Shown: one piece after another, positions 36,401 through 45,300 of the stretch
How positions within the stretch are numbered: the stretch's first letter is position 1
Layout: the number at the start of each line of letters is the position of its first letter
Program-made: the position numbers and the translations under genes
Notes under the pieces: model-generated
The model's input: only the letters and a program-made list of their open reading frames with translations
The model's database searches: none
Told to the model about the DNA's origin: nothing
Source: Stenotrophomonas rhizophila
GTDB lineage: Bacteria; Pseudomonadota; Gammaproteobacteria; Xanthomonadales; Xanthomonadaceae
Assembly: GCF_003751305.1 (NCBI RefSeq)
Contig: NZ_RJKV01000001.1
Span: 1,345,586 to 1,409,585, forward strand
Direction: 5' to 3'
DNA length: 64,000 nt

Positions 36401-39204
36401 CATTGCAGCAGGTGGCGGCGGGTGACGGTCATGCGCCAGAGCGTGCGCAGCACCGCGCCACCGGCCAGCAACGCTTCGTAGGGCAGACACGCGACCTGGG
36501 TGGCCGCGCGCAGCAACGACTGCAGCGTGCCGCGCCCAACCATGATGTAGTGCGCTTCCAGCGGGGTGTCGTCCGGAACGCTCAGCGCATCGCGCAGCAT
36601 GCCGATCAGCGGCGGTGCGAACCACAGTGCCAGCACCCATGCCGTCCACGCAGCCGGGCGTTCGGCATACAGCCAACCCGCCACCAGCAAGGCCAAGGCA
36701 GCGATCGGCACCAGGCTCCGGCGCAGGTTGTCCAGCAACTTGCCGCGCGACAGCAGGCTGAGCCGGTTGCGTTCCCATCCCGATCCCGGGCGCGGTGTCC
36801 ACGGCATCAACCAGGGCAACAGCTGCCAGTCGCCGCGGATCCAGCGCGCACGGCGCTTGGCATCGGCGGCGTAGCGCTCGGGATAGTCCTCGTAAAGGCG
36901 CACATCGCTGACCAGGCCGGCGCGTGCATAGCAGCCTTCCAGCAGGTCGTGGCTGAGGATGCGGTTCTCGGGCAGGCGGCCCTCGAGCGCATGCTCGAAC
37001 GCTTCGACGTCATAGATGCCCTTGCCGACGAATGAGCCTTCGTCGAACAGGTCCTGGTAGACATCCGAGACCATGCGCGAGTATGGATCGATGCCGGGCT
37101 CGCTGCCGAACATCCGCGCAAACCGCGAGGTGCGGCGCGTGCCCAGACTGGTGCCGACGCTGGGCTGCAGAATGCCGTAACCCTCCACCACGCGTTGCAG
37201 CGCCGGATCGAAGCGCGGGCGGTTGAGCGGGTGCGCGAGGGTGGCGACGAAGGCGCGTGCGGCATCCCGCGGAAGCTGCGTGTCCGAATCCAGGGTGATG
37301 ACGTAGCGGACGCCGATCAGGGCCGCCGTGTCACCGACAGTGCGCATGAACGCGGCCGCATCGCCCTGGCGGAGCAGGGCATTGAGGGCTGCCAGCTTGC
37401 CGCGCTTGCGCTCGTGCCCCATCCACACCCCTTCGCCCGGGTTCCATTGCCTGGGGCGGTGCAGCAGGTAGAAGCGATCGCCGCGCTCGGCCGCATAGCG
37501 ACTGTTCAATTCCTCGATACGCTCCACGGCGTGCGCGAGCAGCGTGTCGTCCGTCGGCGTCTCGGCTGCCGCGGCATCGAGAAAGTCCGTCAGCAGCACG
37601 AAGCGCAGCTGAGGGTCGCGGTTGGCCAGGAAGCGGACCTCCAGTGCTTCGGTCAGGACATCGATGCCGTCGATGCTGGACAACATCGAGGGGACCGCGA
37701 CCACGGTGGAGCAGGCGGCAGGGATACCTTCGCTGAAATCGAGCTTGGGCAGCGGCCTGGGCGTGACCAGTACCGTTGCCGTCCAGTTCACCAGGACGAT
37801 GCCCAGCTCGCTGAACACCAGCAGCCCGAACAGCGCGGCCAGCCAGACGGGCACCGAGCCACTGCCCGAGGCCAGCAGACCAGCGGTCGCCACCACCGCC
37901 AGCAGGGCGATCGGCAGCAGGTACAGGGCAAGGGGCACGCGATGCGCCAGTCGCCGTGCCTTGCGGCGGCGCGGTGCCGCCTCGGCCACGGCGTCGACAG
38001 TCGCGTTCACGCCTTCGCCGACGAGCCAATAGCCCACGTGCGTACGTGGCCCATCGAGCGGCGCGGCCGCCCGCGCCAGATCCAGCGCGATGGTCGCAAC
38101 GCGTTCTTCTGCAACGCGGCTACCGCGCGCGATCTTCTCTACGACATGGCGATAGGCATCGCGGGTGCCGAAATCCATCTCCGGATAGACGGCCATCGGG
38201 TCTTCCCGCAGCCGCTGCTCGACGACACTCATGTCTTCGACAAAGGTGCGCCAATCCATGGTGGAGAGGAAGCGCAGGCTGCCGATGCTGTTGCCGATGG
38301 AGACCTGGTCAGCCGCCTGCTGCTGCCCCTCGGCGGCGACCAGTTCGTCGATGCGCTGCCCAGCCGCGGCGGCCCACTGTTCCAGCCAGGCGATGGGCAT
38401 GGCCCACGCGCCGCCGCGCCCCTGCAGCGAGCGGGTCAGCTCGGCGATGAAGGCGCCGGTCAAGGGCGGCTCGGAGCGTGCCATGTCCGCCACCACGAGC
38501 ACGACATCGGTCGGAGTGTCCGACGCCGCGCGATTGAGGCTGTCCGCCCATTGGGCAGCCAGGCCACGGTCCGTCCCGTCGCGCATCACCCGCGCCGCCA
38601 TCCGCCGCAGATTCTCCAGCAGCGCCAGGCGCAGCATGATCGGAACCGCCCACAGTTCGCCCAGGCTCAGCGGCGCGAGCGATTGGTACGAGGCGATGAA
38701 GCGGCCCAGCGTATCGGCATCAATGCGGCCATCGCCGTGCGCGATCGCTTGCATCGACAGCTCATACACGCGCGGCAACCCGGCCGAGGGGCCGGCGACC
38801 AGCGAAGGCAACTGCCGGCTGTAGCCGCGCGGCAAGTGGCGTCGCGCGGTCTGGATCTGTTCTTCGATCAGGTAGTAGTTGTCGAGCAGCCATTCCCCGG
38901 CCGGGGTCACCGGCCGCTGTTCGCGCACTACGTTGCTGAGCAGGGTGTTGGCATCTTCCAGGACACGCTCGTTGGCCTGCAGGCGATCGAGCAGGCGCTC
39001 TGCGCCTGGTCGCATCCGCACCCGATGCTGGCGCGCCAGGGCGCGGCCGTACACCTCCATCTGTTCAACGCTGTACAGCGCGGCGCGCAGGGGGACCTCG
39101 GTGGCTTCGATGGCCGGGACCGAGGCCTGGCGCTCACGCCAGCGCCAACGGACAAGACGACGCAGGCGGAGCCAACGACCAAAAAGACGGCGAAAGTGGG
39201 GCAT
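30493..39204 (-). CDS. ndvB: Cyclic beta-1,2-glucan synthase (NdvB/ChvB-like)
   Basis: A 2903-residue multi-domain inner-membrane enzyme that makes cyclic osmoregulated periplasmic glucans from UDP-glucose. In order: an N-terminal cytoplasmic region; membrane helices near residues 425-480; a GT84 glycosyltransferase domain with the DxD-containing ITLDSDTQLP near residue 635; more membrane helices near 815-990; a glycoamylase-like domain near 1310-1530 (GYNVDDHRLDNSFYDLLASE, MAHHQGMGLLS); then GH94-type phosphorylase modules, the catalytic one with GSGDWNDGMNRVG near residue 2580. The full set of domains and the size match functional relatives. Known roles of the family are osmoadaptation, and virulence or host interaction. 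The gene symbol is by homology. Confidence 0.92.
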   Translation of the reverse strand: MPHFRRLFGRWLRLRRLVRWRWRERQASVPAIEATEVPLRAALYSVEQMEVYGRALARQHRVRMRPGAERLLDRLQANERVLEDANTLLSNVVREQRPVTPAGEWLLDNYYLIEEQIQTARRHLPRGYSRQLPSLVAGPSAGLPRVYELSMQAIAHGDGRIDADTLGRFIASYQSLAPLSLGELWAVPIMLRLALLENLRRMAARVMRDGTDRGLAAQWADSLNRAASDTPTDVVLVVADMARSEPPLTGAFIAELTRSLQGRGGAWAMPIAWLEQWAAAAGQRIDELVAAEGQQQAADQVSIGNSIGSLRFLSTMDWRTFVEDMSVVEQRLREDPMAVYPEMDFGTRDAYRHVVEKIARGSRVAEERVATIALDLARAAAPLDGPRTHVGYWLVGEGVNATVDAVAEAAPRRRKARRLAHRVPLALYLLPIALLAVVATAGLLASGSGSVPVWLAALFGLLVFSELGIVLVNWTATVLVTPRPLPKLDFSEGIPAACSTVVAVPSMLSSIDGIDVLTEALEVRFLANRDPQLRFVLLTDFLDAAAAETPTDDTLLAHAVERIEELNSRYAAERGDRFYLLHRPRQWNPGEGVWMGHERKRGKLAALNALLRQGDAAAFMRTVGDTAALIGVRYVITLDSDTQLPRDAARAFVATLAHPLNRPRFDPALQRVVEGYGILQPSVGTSLGTRRTSRFARMFGSEPGIDPYSRMVSDVYQDLFDEGSFVGKGIYDVEAFEHALEGRLPENRILSHDLLEGCYARAGLVSDVRLYEDYPERYAADAKRRARWIRGDWQLLPWLMPWTPRPGSGWERNRLSLLSRGKLLDNLRRSLVPIAALALLVAGWLYAERPAAWTAWVLALWFAPPLIGMLRDALSVPDDTPLEAHYIMVGRGTLQSLLRAATQVACLPYEALLAGGAVLRTLWRMTVTRRHLLQWNPSSEVERRLGSDRGAEWRVMAPASLLAVALAAVVVSLAPQALPVALSLLLAWVFAPALMAWLGRPPAASVAELSVTQRAFLGRLARRTWSFFQAWVREQDHWLPPDNIQEHPTLVVARRTSPTNIGLSLLANLSAWDFGWLQLGAVAERTALTFDTLDQLPRHRGHFLNWYDTETLAPLQPRYVSTVDSGNLAGHLLTLRQGLLALVDAPVLAPHTFDGLADTLGVLEEERQRHRPADAPLGEALNHLRQRLASTRTDQPRGTAQLLARLQELAGLADAVLAQWPAPPAPEEGELHWPALFAAECHAAHATLADLPADAGADVEAPVPSLRQLATLPGSAGADARARIEQLQALAHRAGQFSLMEYGFLFYRTRNLLSIGYNVDDHRLDNSFYDLLASEARLCAFVAIAQGQLSQESWFALGRMLTEVNGTPTLLSWSGSMFEYLMPQLVMPSYPDTLLDQTARHAVEAQIVYGRTLNLPWGVSESGYNAVDARLNYQYRAFGVPGLGLKRGLGQDRVIAPYASMMALMVAPEAACQNLQALEGSGFSGRFGMYEAIDYTPARLPPGQDHVLLRSFMAHHQGMGLLSLDYLLRDQPMQRRFVADTEFQATLLLLQERIPRIGVFHPHEVESLGEHSAMAEHETSLRVLRDPAGPRPEVQLLSNGRYHGMLTHAGGGYSRHGDLSLTRWREDGTTDAWGTFCYLRDVDSGEFWSAAYQPTCVTLDHYEAIFSDAKAEFRGARRGCESHLQVAISAEDDIELRRLRLTNRGRRQRTVEITTYAEVVLAPAASDDAHPAFSNLFVQSEILDAKQAVLCTRRPRSHDEIPPWMFHLVAVHDAEVVSISYETDRSRFLGRGNTPRTPQALTTDTDLSGTDGSVLDPIVAIRVRVVLEPEQTVQLDMVYGIGADRSGCEAMVDKYRDRRLADRVFDLSWTHSQVVRRQINASQAEASLYERLASHVLYANPLLRAGDAVLQQNQRGQSGLWGHAISGDLPIVLLKVTDAENIELVRQLVQAHAYWRQKGLNTDLVIWNDSKAGYRQELQDQILGMVAASSETGLLDRPGGIFVRPVQNMSHEDRILLQAVARVVLSDEDGTLAAQVGRQPLPVRRIPALVPQAEQQELALAMEQTPGLPVVADPGPEPGLPPGAEHDEEVDDPWPFLPYRGAGRFDNGTGSFSEDGREYVVVVREGAPTPAPWANVIANARLGTVVSESAPGYTWFENAHEFRLTPWLNDPVSDTGGEAFYVRDEDTGRVWSPMPLPCRGTGAYRTRHGFGYTVYEHIEDGIVSELWVFVDVTAALKFSVLRLHNLSGRPRRLSAIGYVEWVMGDLRPKSRMHVVTERDPQTGALMARNSYSTEFGGRMAFFDTDAEGCGWTCDRLEFIGRNGGLHAPAALRRERLDARAGAGLDPCAAIQVPLELAPGDRSETTFRLGAGRDREETLALARSRQGNQEAIDALDAVRIHWRNVLATVQVRTPDPAFDALANGWLVYQTLGCRYLARSGYYQSGGAFGFRDQLQDALALVHTRPDLTREHLLLCAAHQFTEGDVMHWWHPPQGRGVRTRCSDDYLWLPQGASRYLEVTGDASVLDEVVGYIEGRAVTPEEEGYYDMPTLSAQRGTLYAHCVVALERGCRLLGERGLPLMGSGDWNDGMNRVGDQQRGESVWLGFFLHDTLRRFIGLANARGDAPRAQWCEEQAERLRQNLEHHAWDGAWYRRAWFDNGAMLGSSQNQECRIDSISQSWSVLSGVAAPERATQALDSLYTHLVRKDAKLIQLLDPPFDQTTEDPGYIRGYVPGVRENGGQYTHAAVWAAMAFAQQGDAVRAWELAGMINPLNHALDPEAVQTYRVEPYVLAADVYAVSPHVGRGGWTWYTGSAGWMYRLLVESLLGIRRDGDRLSLEPCLPDHWPSFELSYRFGRSLYEFVVTRTAQGQPTLHVDDVLQPDLSVLLRDDGHYYKVALDLDAPPG

Positions 39205-39573
39205 AGGTTACCGAGGGGGGCAGGTCGCGTCCTTGCATAGTTGCATTCGGGGTGGCGTGGTAGTTGTGAAGGCCGGCTTGATTGCCGGACCGCCATAGCC
39301 GCGCGACAGGCGTTTGGCGCTCTCCACTTAGCGGCGCGTTGTGACTGGTTCTGGTCAGGGAGCCAGCGGGGGCGGCCATGGTGCTAGCCGCCCGGACGGT
39401 GGACCAGCAGGAGGAGGGCCGCCACGCTGTGTTTCAGGTCGCGCGCCTGACGGAATCCAGTTTCGTTACGAGGCTGCCTTAGGCAATTATCTGCCTGGGT
39501 GAGATCTAGATGTTGACCTGCCACACCTGGTCGGTGATCGTTCGAGTAACGCATCGATCGTGGCCGGGGGAAT
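39205..39573. other. Intergenic region upstream of the glucan synthase
   Basis: 369 bp, presumably with the glucan synthase promoter. A short inverted repeat (GCCGGC...GCCGG near 39275) is visible but no gene or known element. It marks the boundary between core chromosome and the accessory block. Confidence 0.4.
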
Positions 39574-40212
39574 ATGGAGCATTTGATAGGCCTGGCCGGG
39601 GGTCAGCTCAAGATGGTCATGGGTTTGGCTATCCTGGTACTTGGGGGCTTTCGGTGGCTGATTGGCCGAAGAGATCTTCAGTTCGTCCGCCGACGCGAAT
39701 TCCTTCAGCATTGGAAGAATCCGTGGGAACTCGACGCATTAAGTGTGGAGGTGCTTTCGCGCCAGTTGTTCGGCGCCTATCTGCCGGCAGCTGTGGTCAG
39801 AAGGGTCTGTGATCGATCAGGTGCTGAGGTTTGTCGGATGCTAGGTGATCTCGCCGACGTATGGAGCCTGGTTGAGTGGGATCAGAATGCCCAGCGGGTT
39901 GGTTGGAAGGCCAAGGCGGCAACGGCTACGAAGCGAGCGAAGTGGAATCTGGTCTTCTGGGCTATCTACTTCGTGTCGGCTTTCTCAGGAGCAACGTTAC
40001 TTTTTGCGCTTATAGCCGGTTCCAACAACGTAAGCATTTCGGCTTCTGTTGCCTCTTCCTTGTGGGGCATCATCCTGATGGCCGTATCGGGCGTTGCTCT
40101 ATGGCGAACCGACGCTTGGGCAGCGGCAGCGAGGCTTGGTGACGGCTTCTTGGAGGATGTAAACAGGCTGGCGGTAAGTAACAGGGAGGATTCTCACCTT
40201 GGTCCTCGTTAG
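39574..40212 (+). CDS. Orphan membrane protein
   Basis: A 212-residue protein of unknown function. An N-terminal hydrophobic helix (MVMGLAILVLGGFRWLI), a charged cytoplasmic middle (about residues 35-125), two C-terminal transmembrane segments (LVFWAIYFVSAFSGATLLFALIAG and ASVASSLWGIILMAVSGVAL) and a polar tail. Base composition is visibly less GC-rich than the neighbouring core genes, suggesting transfer. The general layout resembles small membrane effectors in defence or mobile regions, but there is no specific evidence for that. Confidence 0.55.
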   Translation: MEHLIGLAGGQLKMVMGLAILVLGGFRWLIGRRDLQFVRRREFLQHWKNPWELDALSVEVLSRQLFGAYLPAAVVRRVCDRSGAEVCRMLGDLADVWSLVEWDQNAQRVGWKAKAATATKRAKWNLVFWAIYFVSAFSGATLLFALIAGSNNVSISASVASSLWGIILMAVSGVALWRTDAWAAAARLGDGFLEDVNRLAVSNREDSHLGPR

Positions 40213-40873
40213 CGACTGCTGGCTGAAGCCAAGCACGCATTGAGTGCTGCCGATTAAATTCCCAGGCAAAATGCCTATGCAGAACAATGGCATGTAATGG
40301 AATGCACCAACTTGGCACTGCCTTTCGAAGCTGATCTGGGCTGCGGATAGGCACGATCGACAAAGAGAGCGTCTTGCTTGCATTCATCGCGGCCGACGCC
40401 GTCTCATTTTTGCTCACGCCAGGCTGTTGAGCCAGGTAGTTGCCGAGCGGCTCAAGACGGCTCAGGATCAAGCGCTGATCGCTGCGCTGCGCTAAAGAGC
40501 GGCTCAGACTCTAGAGGCGCTAGGGAGCGGTGACTCTTCCTGTGATCGTCAATTCGTGGCGCGGCCTACCCGAGCGCAGTGAATAGATCGTCGGCATCGT
40601 CCCTGTTCAGCTACCAGTGACGCGAGCACGCTGATTAGGGATCGTTATCAGGGGTAGGGCAGAGGTCTGCTACTGGCCGATAGCGGACCCGGCAGATTAG
40701 CGGTGAGATATCGGCAGCTGGGTGGCCAGAGATAAGCTATTCGGCGAAATCTGGTCAAAGCCAGGTAGAGGCGACACCGTACTTTTACTGGCTTCCCCTG
40801 CGTAGAACACCAGAGGCGGGCGCTCTGCGCATACCCCAGCATCGTGGCATCGGCCCACCGCACGGGAACTGCC
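40213..40873. other. Gene-poor accessory spacer
   Basis: 661 bp without a convincing gene. It contains one copy of a degenerate repeat (40633-40660, see separate entry) and short fragments of open frames, which look like decayed coding sequence. The promoter for the DUF1254 gene should lie at its right end. Confidence 0.4.
40633..40660 (+). repeat. Degenerate intergenic repeat, copy A
   Basis: GATTAGGGAT, then CGTTATCAGGGGTAGGG. It shares the pattern GATTAGGGA, 2-3 nt, TTA-C, 2-4 nt, GGGTA(A/G)G with copies at 46313 and 47755, all in the same orientation and all intergenic. Copy A is followed, and copies B and C are preceded, by a GGCCG-AGCGGAC-like stretch. Confidence 0.45.
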
Positions 40874-42280
40874 ATGGCAGACCAAACGCACCGTTCGCCC
40901 ACGTCTGCATCAGATGAAACCGCGGGCCCCATGCCGGGCACGCGACTGACCGAAGCCTATGCCCGATCGGCGGCGCGAGACGTGTACTTCTGGGCATGGC
41001 CGATGGTGAACATTTACAACCGTCGGGTGAACTTCCAGTCACTCCTTGGCCCGGGCCGGCTGGGAGGGGTCCTGCCGGCGGCGCCCCCCAACCAGCTGAG
41101 CATGCTGACCGACTATGTCGCACCGAGCGAACGTGAGGTGGCGTGCCCCAACCAGGACGTGGTGTATGGCGGCGGTCCACTGGCGTTGGACATTGAACCG
41201 GTCGTCCTGCAGGTGCCGGATTTCGGCACCCGCTTCTGGGTGTACCAGGTGGTCGACACGCGGACCGACAGCTTCGCCGAGCTGGGCAGCATGTACGCAA
41301 CGCCGCCGGGGTTTTACCTGCTGGTGGGGCCAGACTGGAAGGGGGAGCCGCCGGAGAAGATCAACCGTGTCTTCCGCAGCACCACCTTCAGTGGCTACGC
41401 CATACCACGCGTCTTCCTTGACGACACTGAAGAAGATCGACAAGCGGTGCAGGCACTGTTGAGCCAGATCGACATGTACCCACTGTCACAGTTCGATGGC
41501 CGCATGAAGACACGCGACTGGAGCAGCACGCCGGACTTTCCCGCGCCCCCGCCGCAACCGGATGGCAGCGAAGCGCCCAAGGTGGACCCGGCCACGTTCT
41601 GGGACGAATTGGCCACGGTACTGGCCGACACCACGCCGCTTCCGGGCGAGCAGGCCCAATACGCAAAGGCCTTGGCGCTGGTCGATGCCGCTGCACGTGA
41701 CCCCGCCCTCAAGGCGACGATCACCGACGAAGCGGTACGGACCGAGCGCGAACTGATCGCACCGCTGCTCGAGTTCCGCAACTTCGGAATTCCGTTGCCG
41801 GGCAACTGGACCACCATCCGAAACGGTGCCCGGTTCGGCACCGACTACTTCAGCCGCACGGCAGTAGCCAAGTCGAACATCTATGTAAACAAGCCGAACG
41901 AAGCGACCTACTTTTACCAGGACCTCGATGCCAACGGCGCGCGACTGGACGGAAGCCAGCGTTACACCGTGACTTTCGCCAAGGGCGAGCCCCCGGTGAA
42001 AGGATTCTGGTCGCTGACGCTGTACGACGCCCAGCACTTCTTCTTTCCCAACCCGGTTGACCGTTTCTCACTGGGCACGAAGAACCAGGACCTGGTCCGC
42101 GGGGCCGATGGCAGTCTGACCTTGTATGTGCAGCCGGACCCGCCAAGCGACCCGGCATTGCAAGGCAACTGGTTGCCATCGCCAAGGGGGGCTCCGTTCT
42201 CGCTGTATGTGCGCACCTACTGGCCGGATGCGGCCATCCTGGATGGCGCTTGGTCGCCGCCCGCCGTGGTGCCGATCTAG
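40874..42280 (+). CDS. DUF1254/DUF1214 domain protein
   Basis: A 468-residue protein with an N-terminal DUF1254 region (AYARSAARDVYFWAWPMVNIYNRR, LTDYVAPSEREVACPNQDVVYGGGPLALD) and a C-terminal DUF1214 region (RYTVTFAKGEPPVKGFWSLTLYDAQHFFFPNPVDRFSLG). The two domains form a two-lobed beta-sandwich fold of unknown biochemical function that is widespread in bacteria. Unlike many relatives it has no obvious signal peptide at the chosen ATG. It is followed after 58 bp by an autotransporter gene on the same strand, so the two may form an operon. Confidence 0.82.
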   Translation: MADQTHRSPTSASDETAGPMPGTRLTEAYARSAARDVYFWAWPMVNIYNRRVNFQSLLGPGRLGGVLPAAPPNQLSMLTDYVAPSEREVACPNQDVVYGGGPLALDIEPVVLQVPDFGTRFWVYQVVDTRTDSFAELGSMYATPPGFYLLVGPDWKGEPPEKINRVFRSTTFSGYAIPRVFLDDTEEDRQAVQALLSQIDMYPLSQFDGRMKTRDWSSTPDFPAPPPQPDGSEAPKVDPATFWDELATVLADTTPLPGEQAQYAKALALVDAAARDPALKATITDEAVRTERELIAPLLEFRNFGIPLPGNWTTIRNGARFGTDYFSRTAVAKSNIYVNKPNEATYFYQDLDANGARLDGSQRYTVTFAKGEPPVKGFWSLTLYDAQHFFFPNPVDRFSLGTKNQDLVRGADGSLTLYVQPDPPSDPALQGNWLPSPRGAPFSLYVRTYWPDAAILDGAWSPPAVVPI

Positions 42281-42338
42281 CCGCCGAGCAGCTGAAGCGT
42301 CCGGCCGCGATGGAACTGCCTCGACCAGGAGCTTTGCC

Positions 42339-45300
42339 ATGGTTCCACCGATCGAACCACATCCCTTCGGCGCCTTTCCTCCACCGAGATGCCTGGCAGC
42401 ATCGCTGGCGATGGTCATCGCGCAGTGGGCCGCTCAACCGGCGTTTGCCGCCCCGCCGCCCGATGCGCCGCCGGATGTCGCCGAATCCGTCGGCAGCGGC
42501 ACGCTCCTCTCTACCGATCCCGGTGCGCCACAGGGTTGCTTCGGCGTTACCACCAATCCGCGCGGGCTCTCCCTGTGCGATGGCGGCACCTACAACCTGC
42601 CCGATGGAGCCATCACCCAGACCGTCTGGGATGTGGTGCGCGTGGCCTATGGCACCACCGCCACATTCACCGGCTACCAGGCGGTTGCCGAACGTCCCGC
42701 AGGCAGTTACTTCAGCCCCATCACCGTGTTCAGCGGGCCAGGCGCCGCCTATGCCCCTGCAAACGCGACCTTCGTCGATTCCACCGTGTACATGGCGCCG
42801 GAACGGCTCGCCAACGCCGTGGCCACCACACAGGGTACGTTGACCCTGCGCAATGCCACGCTCACGCTGCACCCGGGCACCAGCTACGTTCCGACGCAGA
42901 CCCTGGCGGTGGTGGCAGCGTTCGGCGGCGGCGTGGTCAATGTCGAGAGCTCCATCATCGATATTCCCACCACGCTCGGCTATGGCCTGCAGGTCATGAA
43001 CACGGATCCGGGCGGTGGGCTGCCTGGGCAGAACGGCAGCTTCGCGCAGATAAACGCAACCAATACGATCGTGCGGATCGGCAGCGGCATCACAGGTGCC
43101 GGGCGCACGTTCGGCGGCTTCGTAGCGGGCGAATCCGAGCTCAACGTCACCAATGGAACCTTCGAGCTGGGCGACTATTCGACGGGCATCTACAACATCT
43201 TCAGCGCTACCTACGCCTCGCCCGTGTTGGGGTCGCGAACGAACCTGACCGACACCTCGCTCACCTTGGGAAATCGCAGCGTCGGGTGGTGGGGTACGGG
43301 TGCACTTGCGCCCGCGCGGTTGAACGACACCCGCGGAAGGTTCCTGGTAGGGGAGCAGAGCTGGGGCCTGTACATGACCGCAGGCAGCGTTGCCTCGTTG
43401 ACGGACACGCAGATCCAGACGGGAAGCAACAGCTACGGTGCGGCGCTGGTCCAGGGCGCCGAACTGACGCTGGCGGGTCAGGCGGCCATTACCGCTGCGG
43501 GAACGGGTTCGATCGGCATTGACAACAACGCCAGCCGCGTGTTCTTCAATGCCGGCAGCCTGAACGTGCTGGGCGGCAAGCAAGGCATCGTCGGTAGCAA
43601 TTCGGCCAGCTTCCTCCTGCGCGGTGGCAGCACACTTGGCGTTCAGAACCAGAGCGGGGAAGGCGCCATCTATCTCGATACGGGCTCGCAGTTCACGAGT
43701 GAAGCGAGTAGCGCCTTGAACGTGTCCTCCGCAACCGGCGGTGGCATCTTCGCTCTGGGCTCGCAGGCGCTGCTGGCAGGCACCGTCAACGTGAGCGCGG
43801 GATGGTCTGCTGTATCTGTAAGGGACTCGCTTGGCCACGTGTCACTGTCTGGCGGCGGGACACTCATCAGCACGAACGAGGATGCTGAAGGTGTGATTGC
43901 CGCCGAGGCTACAGGCCTTTTCGAGGGAACCGGATTGGTGATCAGCGGCACGGGCGCCGACAGCTCCTGGGGGGCGGTGGCGCGCAATGGCGGGGAAGTC
44001 CGGTTGGCCTCCAGTACCGTCAAGACAGTGGGGACTGGAAGTCATGGTGTCGTCGCGCAGGCCGGAATGGTGTCCTTGGACGACGTCGATGTCATTGTCG
44101 ACGGCGCGCAGACGGCGGGCGTTCTCGCGGCATACGGTGGCCGGGTCAGTGCGTCCAACACGGATGTCTCCAGCTACGGGCAGGGTGCGCCCGCGTTGTG
44201 GCTCAGCGGCTTCTTTCCGCGAGCGGACTTTGCCGACAGCCGGCTCAGCAACGTAGATGGACCCACGATCTACGTGAATGGCAGTGACGGGGTGAACGTC
44301 CAGCTCACGAACACCACCGTCGGCGGAAGCGGGCAATGGCTGTACGTGGGCGCGAACCTGGGCGGTGATCCGGCCGATGCCTACATCCATGCAGAGCGCT
44401 CTTCGTTGTCTGGCTTCGCCCAGACCGGCCCCGACAGCGTTTCAACCGTCGTGTTGAATGACAGCACGTGGCTGATGAGCGACTCATCGCTGCTGACGTC
44501 GCTCTCGCATCAGGCGGGTTTGATTGATTTCGGGGCACCGCTCGGCGATCCGGCGCTGCCGGAGAGCTACATGGCGCTGACCGTCACCGATTACGTCGGC
44601 TACGACGGGCTGCTGGCCATGAACACTTGGCTGGACACAGATGGATCGGCATCGGACCGGTTGGTCATCGTGGACGGTGCGGGCGCCGGCCAGAGTCGCA
44701 TCCAGGTGCGCAACACCGGGGGCAGTGGCGCGGTGACCGAATCCAACGGCATCCTGCTCGTACAGTCCGTCAACGCAACCACATCGGCCGGCGCCTTCAG
44801 CCTTTCCAGCCCGGTCGTCGCCGGCCCATATGAGTATTTCCTCTATCAAGGCGGAGTTGCCGATGCGAGCAGCAGCGACACGGACAACAGCTGGTTCCTG
44901 CGGTCGGTAATCGATTGCGCCGCCCCAGGTGCGCCCTCTCCACCGTGCCCAGCACCACCACCACCACCACCCCCACCCCCGCCGCCGCCGCCAGATCCAG
45001 ACCCTGATCCTCCGCCGCTTCCTCCACCGGATCCGCCGCCGCAACCGCCGGTGCCGCCGCCGGACCCGCCACTTCCGCCGCCGGTGCCGCCGACGCCCCC
45101 CATGCCCACGCCGGCCTACCGGCAGGAGGTGTCGCTGGCCGCGGCATTGCCAACCATGGCAGCAATCTACGGCCGAGCCGTGGTTGATACGTTGCATGAG
45201 CGCGTAGGCGAAGAGCATATGCTGCAGCAACGGGACGACCTCTCGTCAGGAGGGACTGGCCTTGCTGGCGCGTGGTTACGCGTGCTGCATCATGACGGCG

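Noticed and set aside
39487..39711. 74-codon minus-strand frame over the start of the orphan membrane protein
   Set aside because: The plus-strand 212-residue protein with membrane segments is the better explanation; the minus frame lacks a ribosome-binding site.
41850..43838. 662-codon minus-strand open frame over the DUF1254 gene and the autotransporter start
   Set aside because: Crosses two real genes on the other strand; composition typical of antisense frames.
44940..45115. CCA/CCG-rich tract resembling a tandem repeat or CRISPR-like array
   Set aside because: It is the coding sequence of the proline-rich linker of the autotransporter; there are no spacers and no cas genes.
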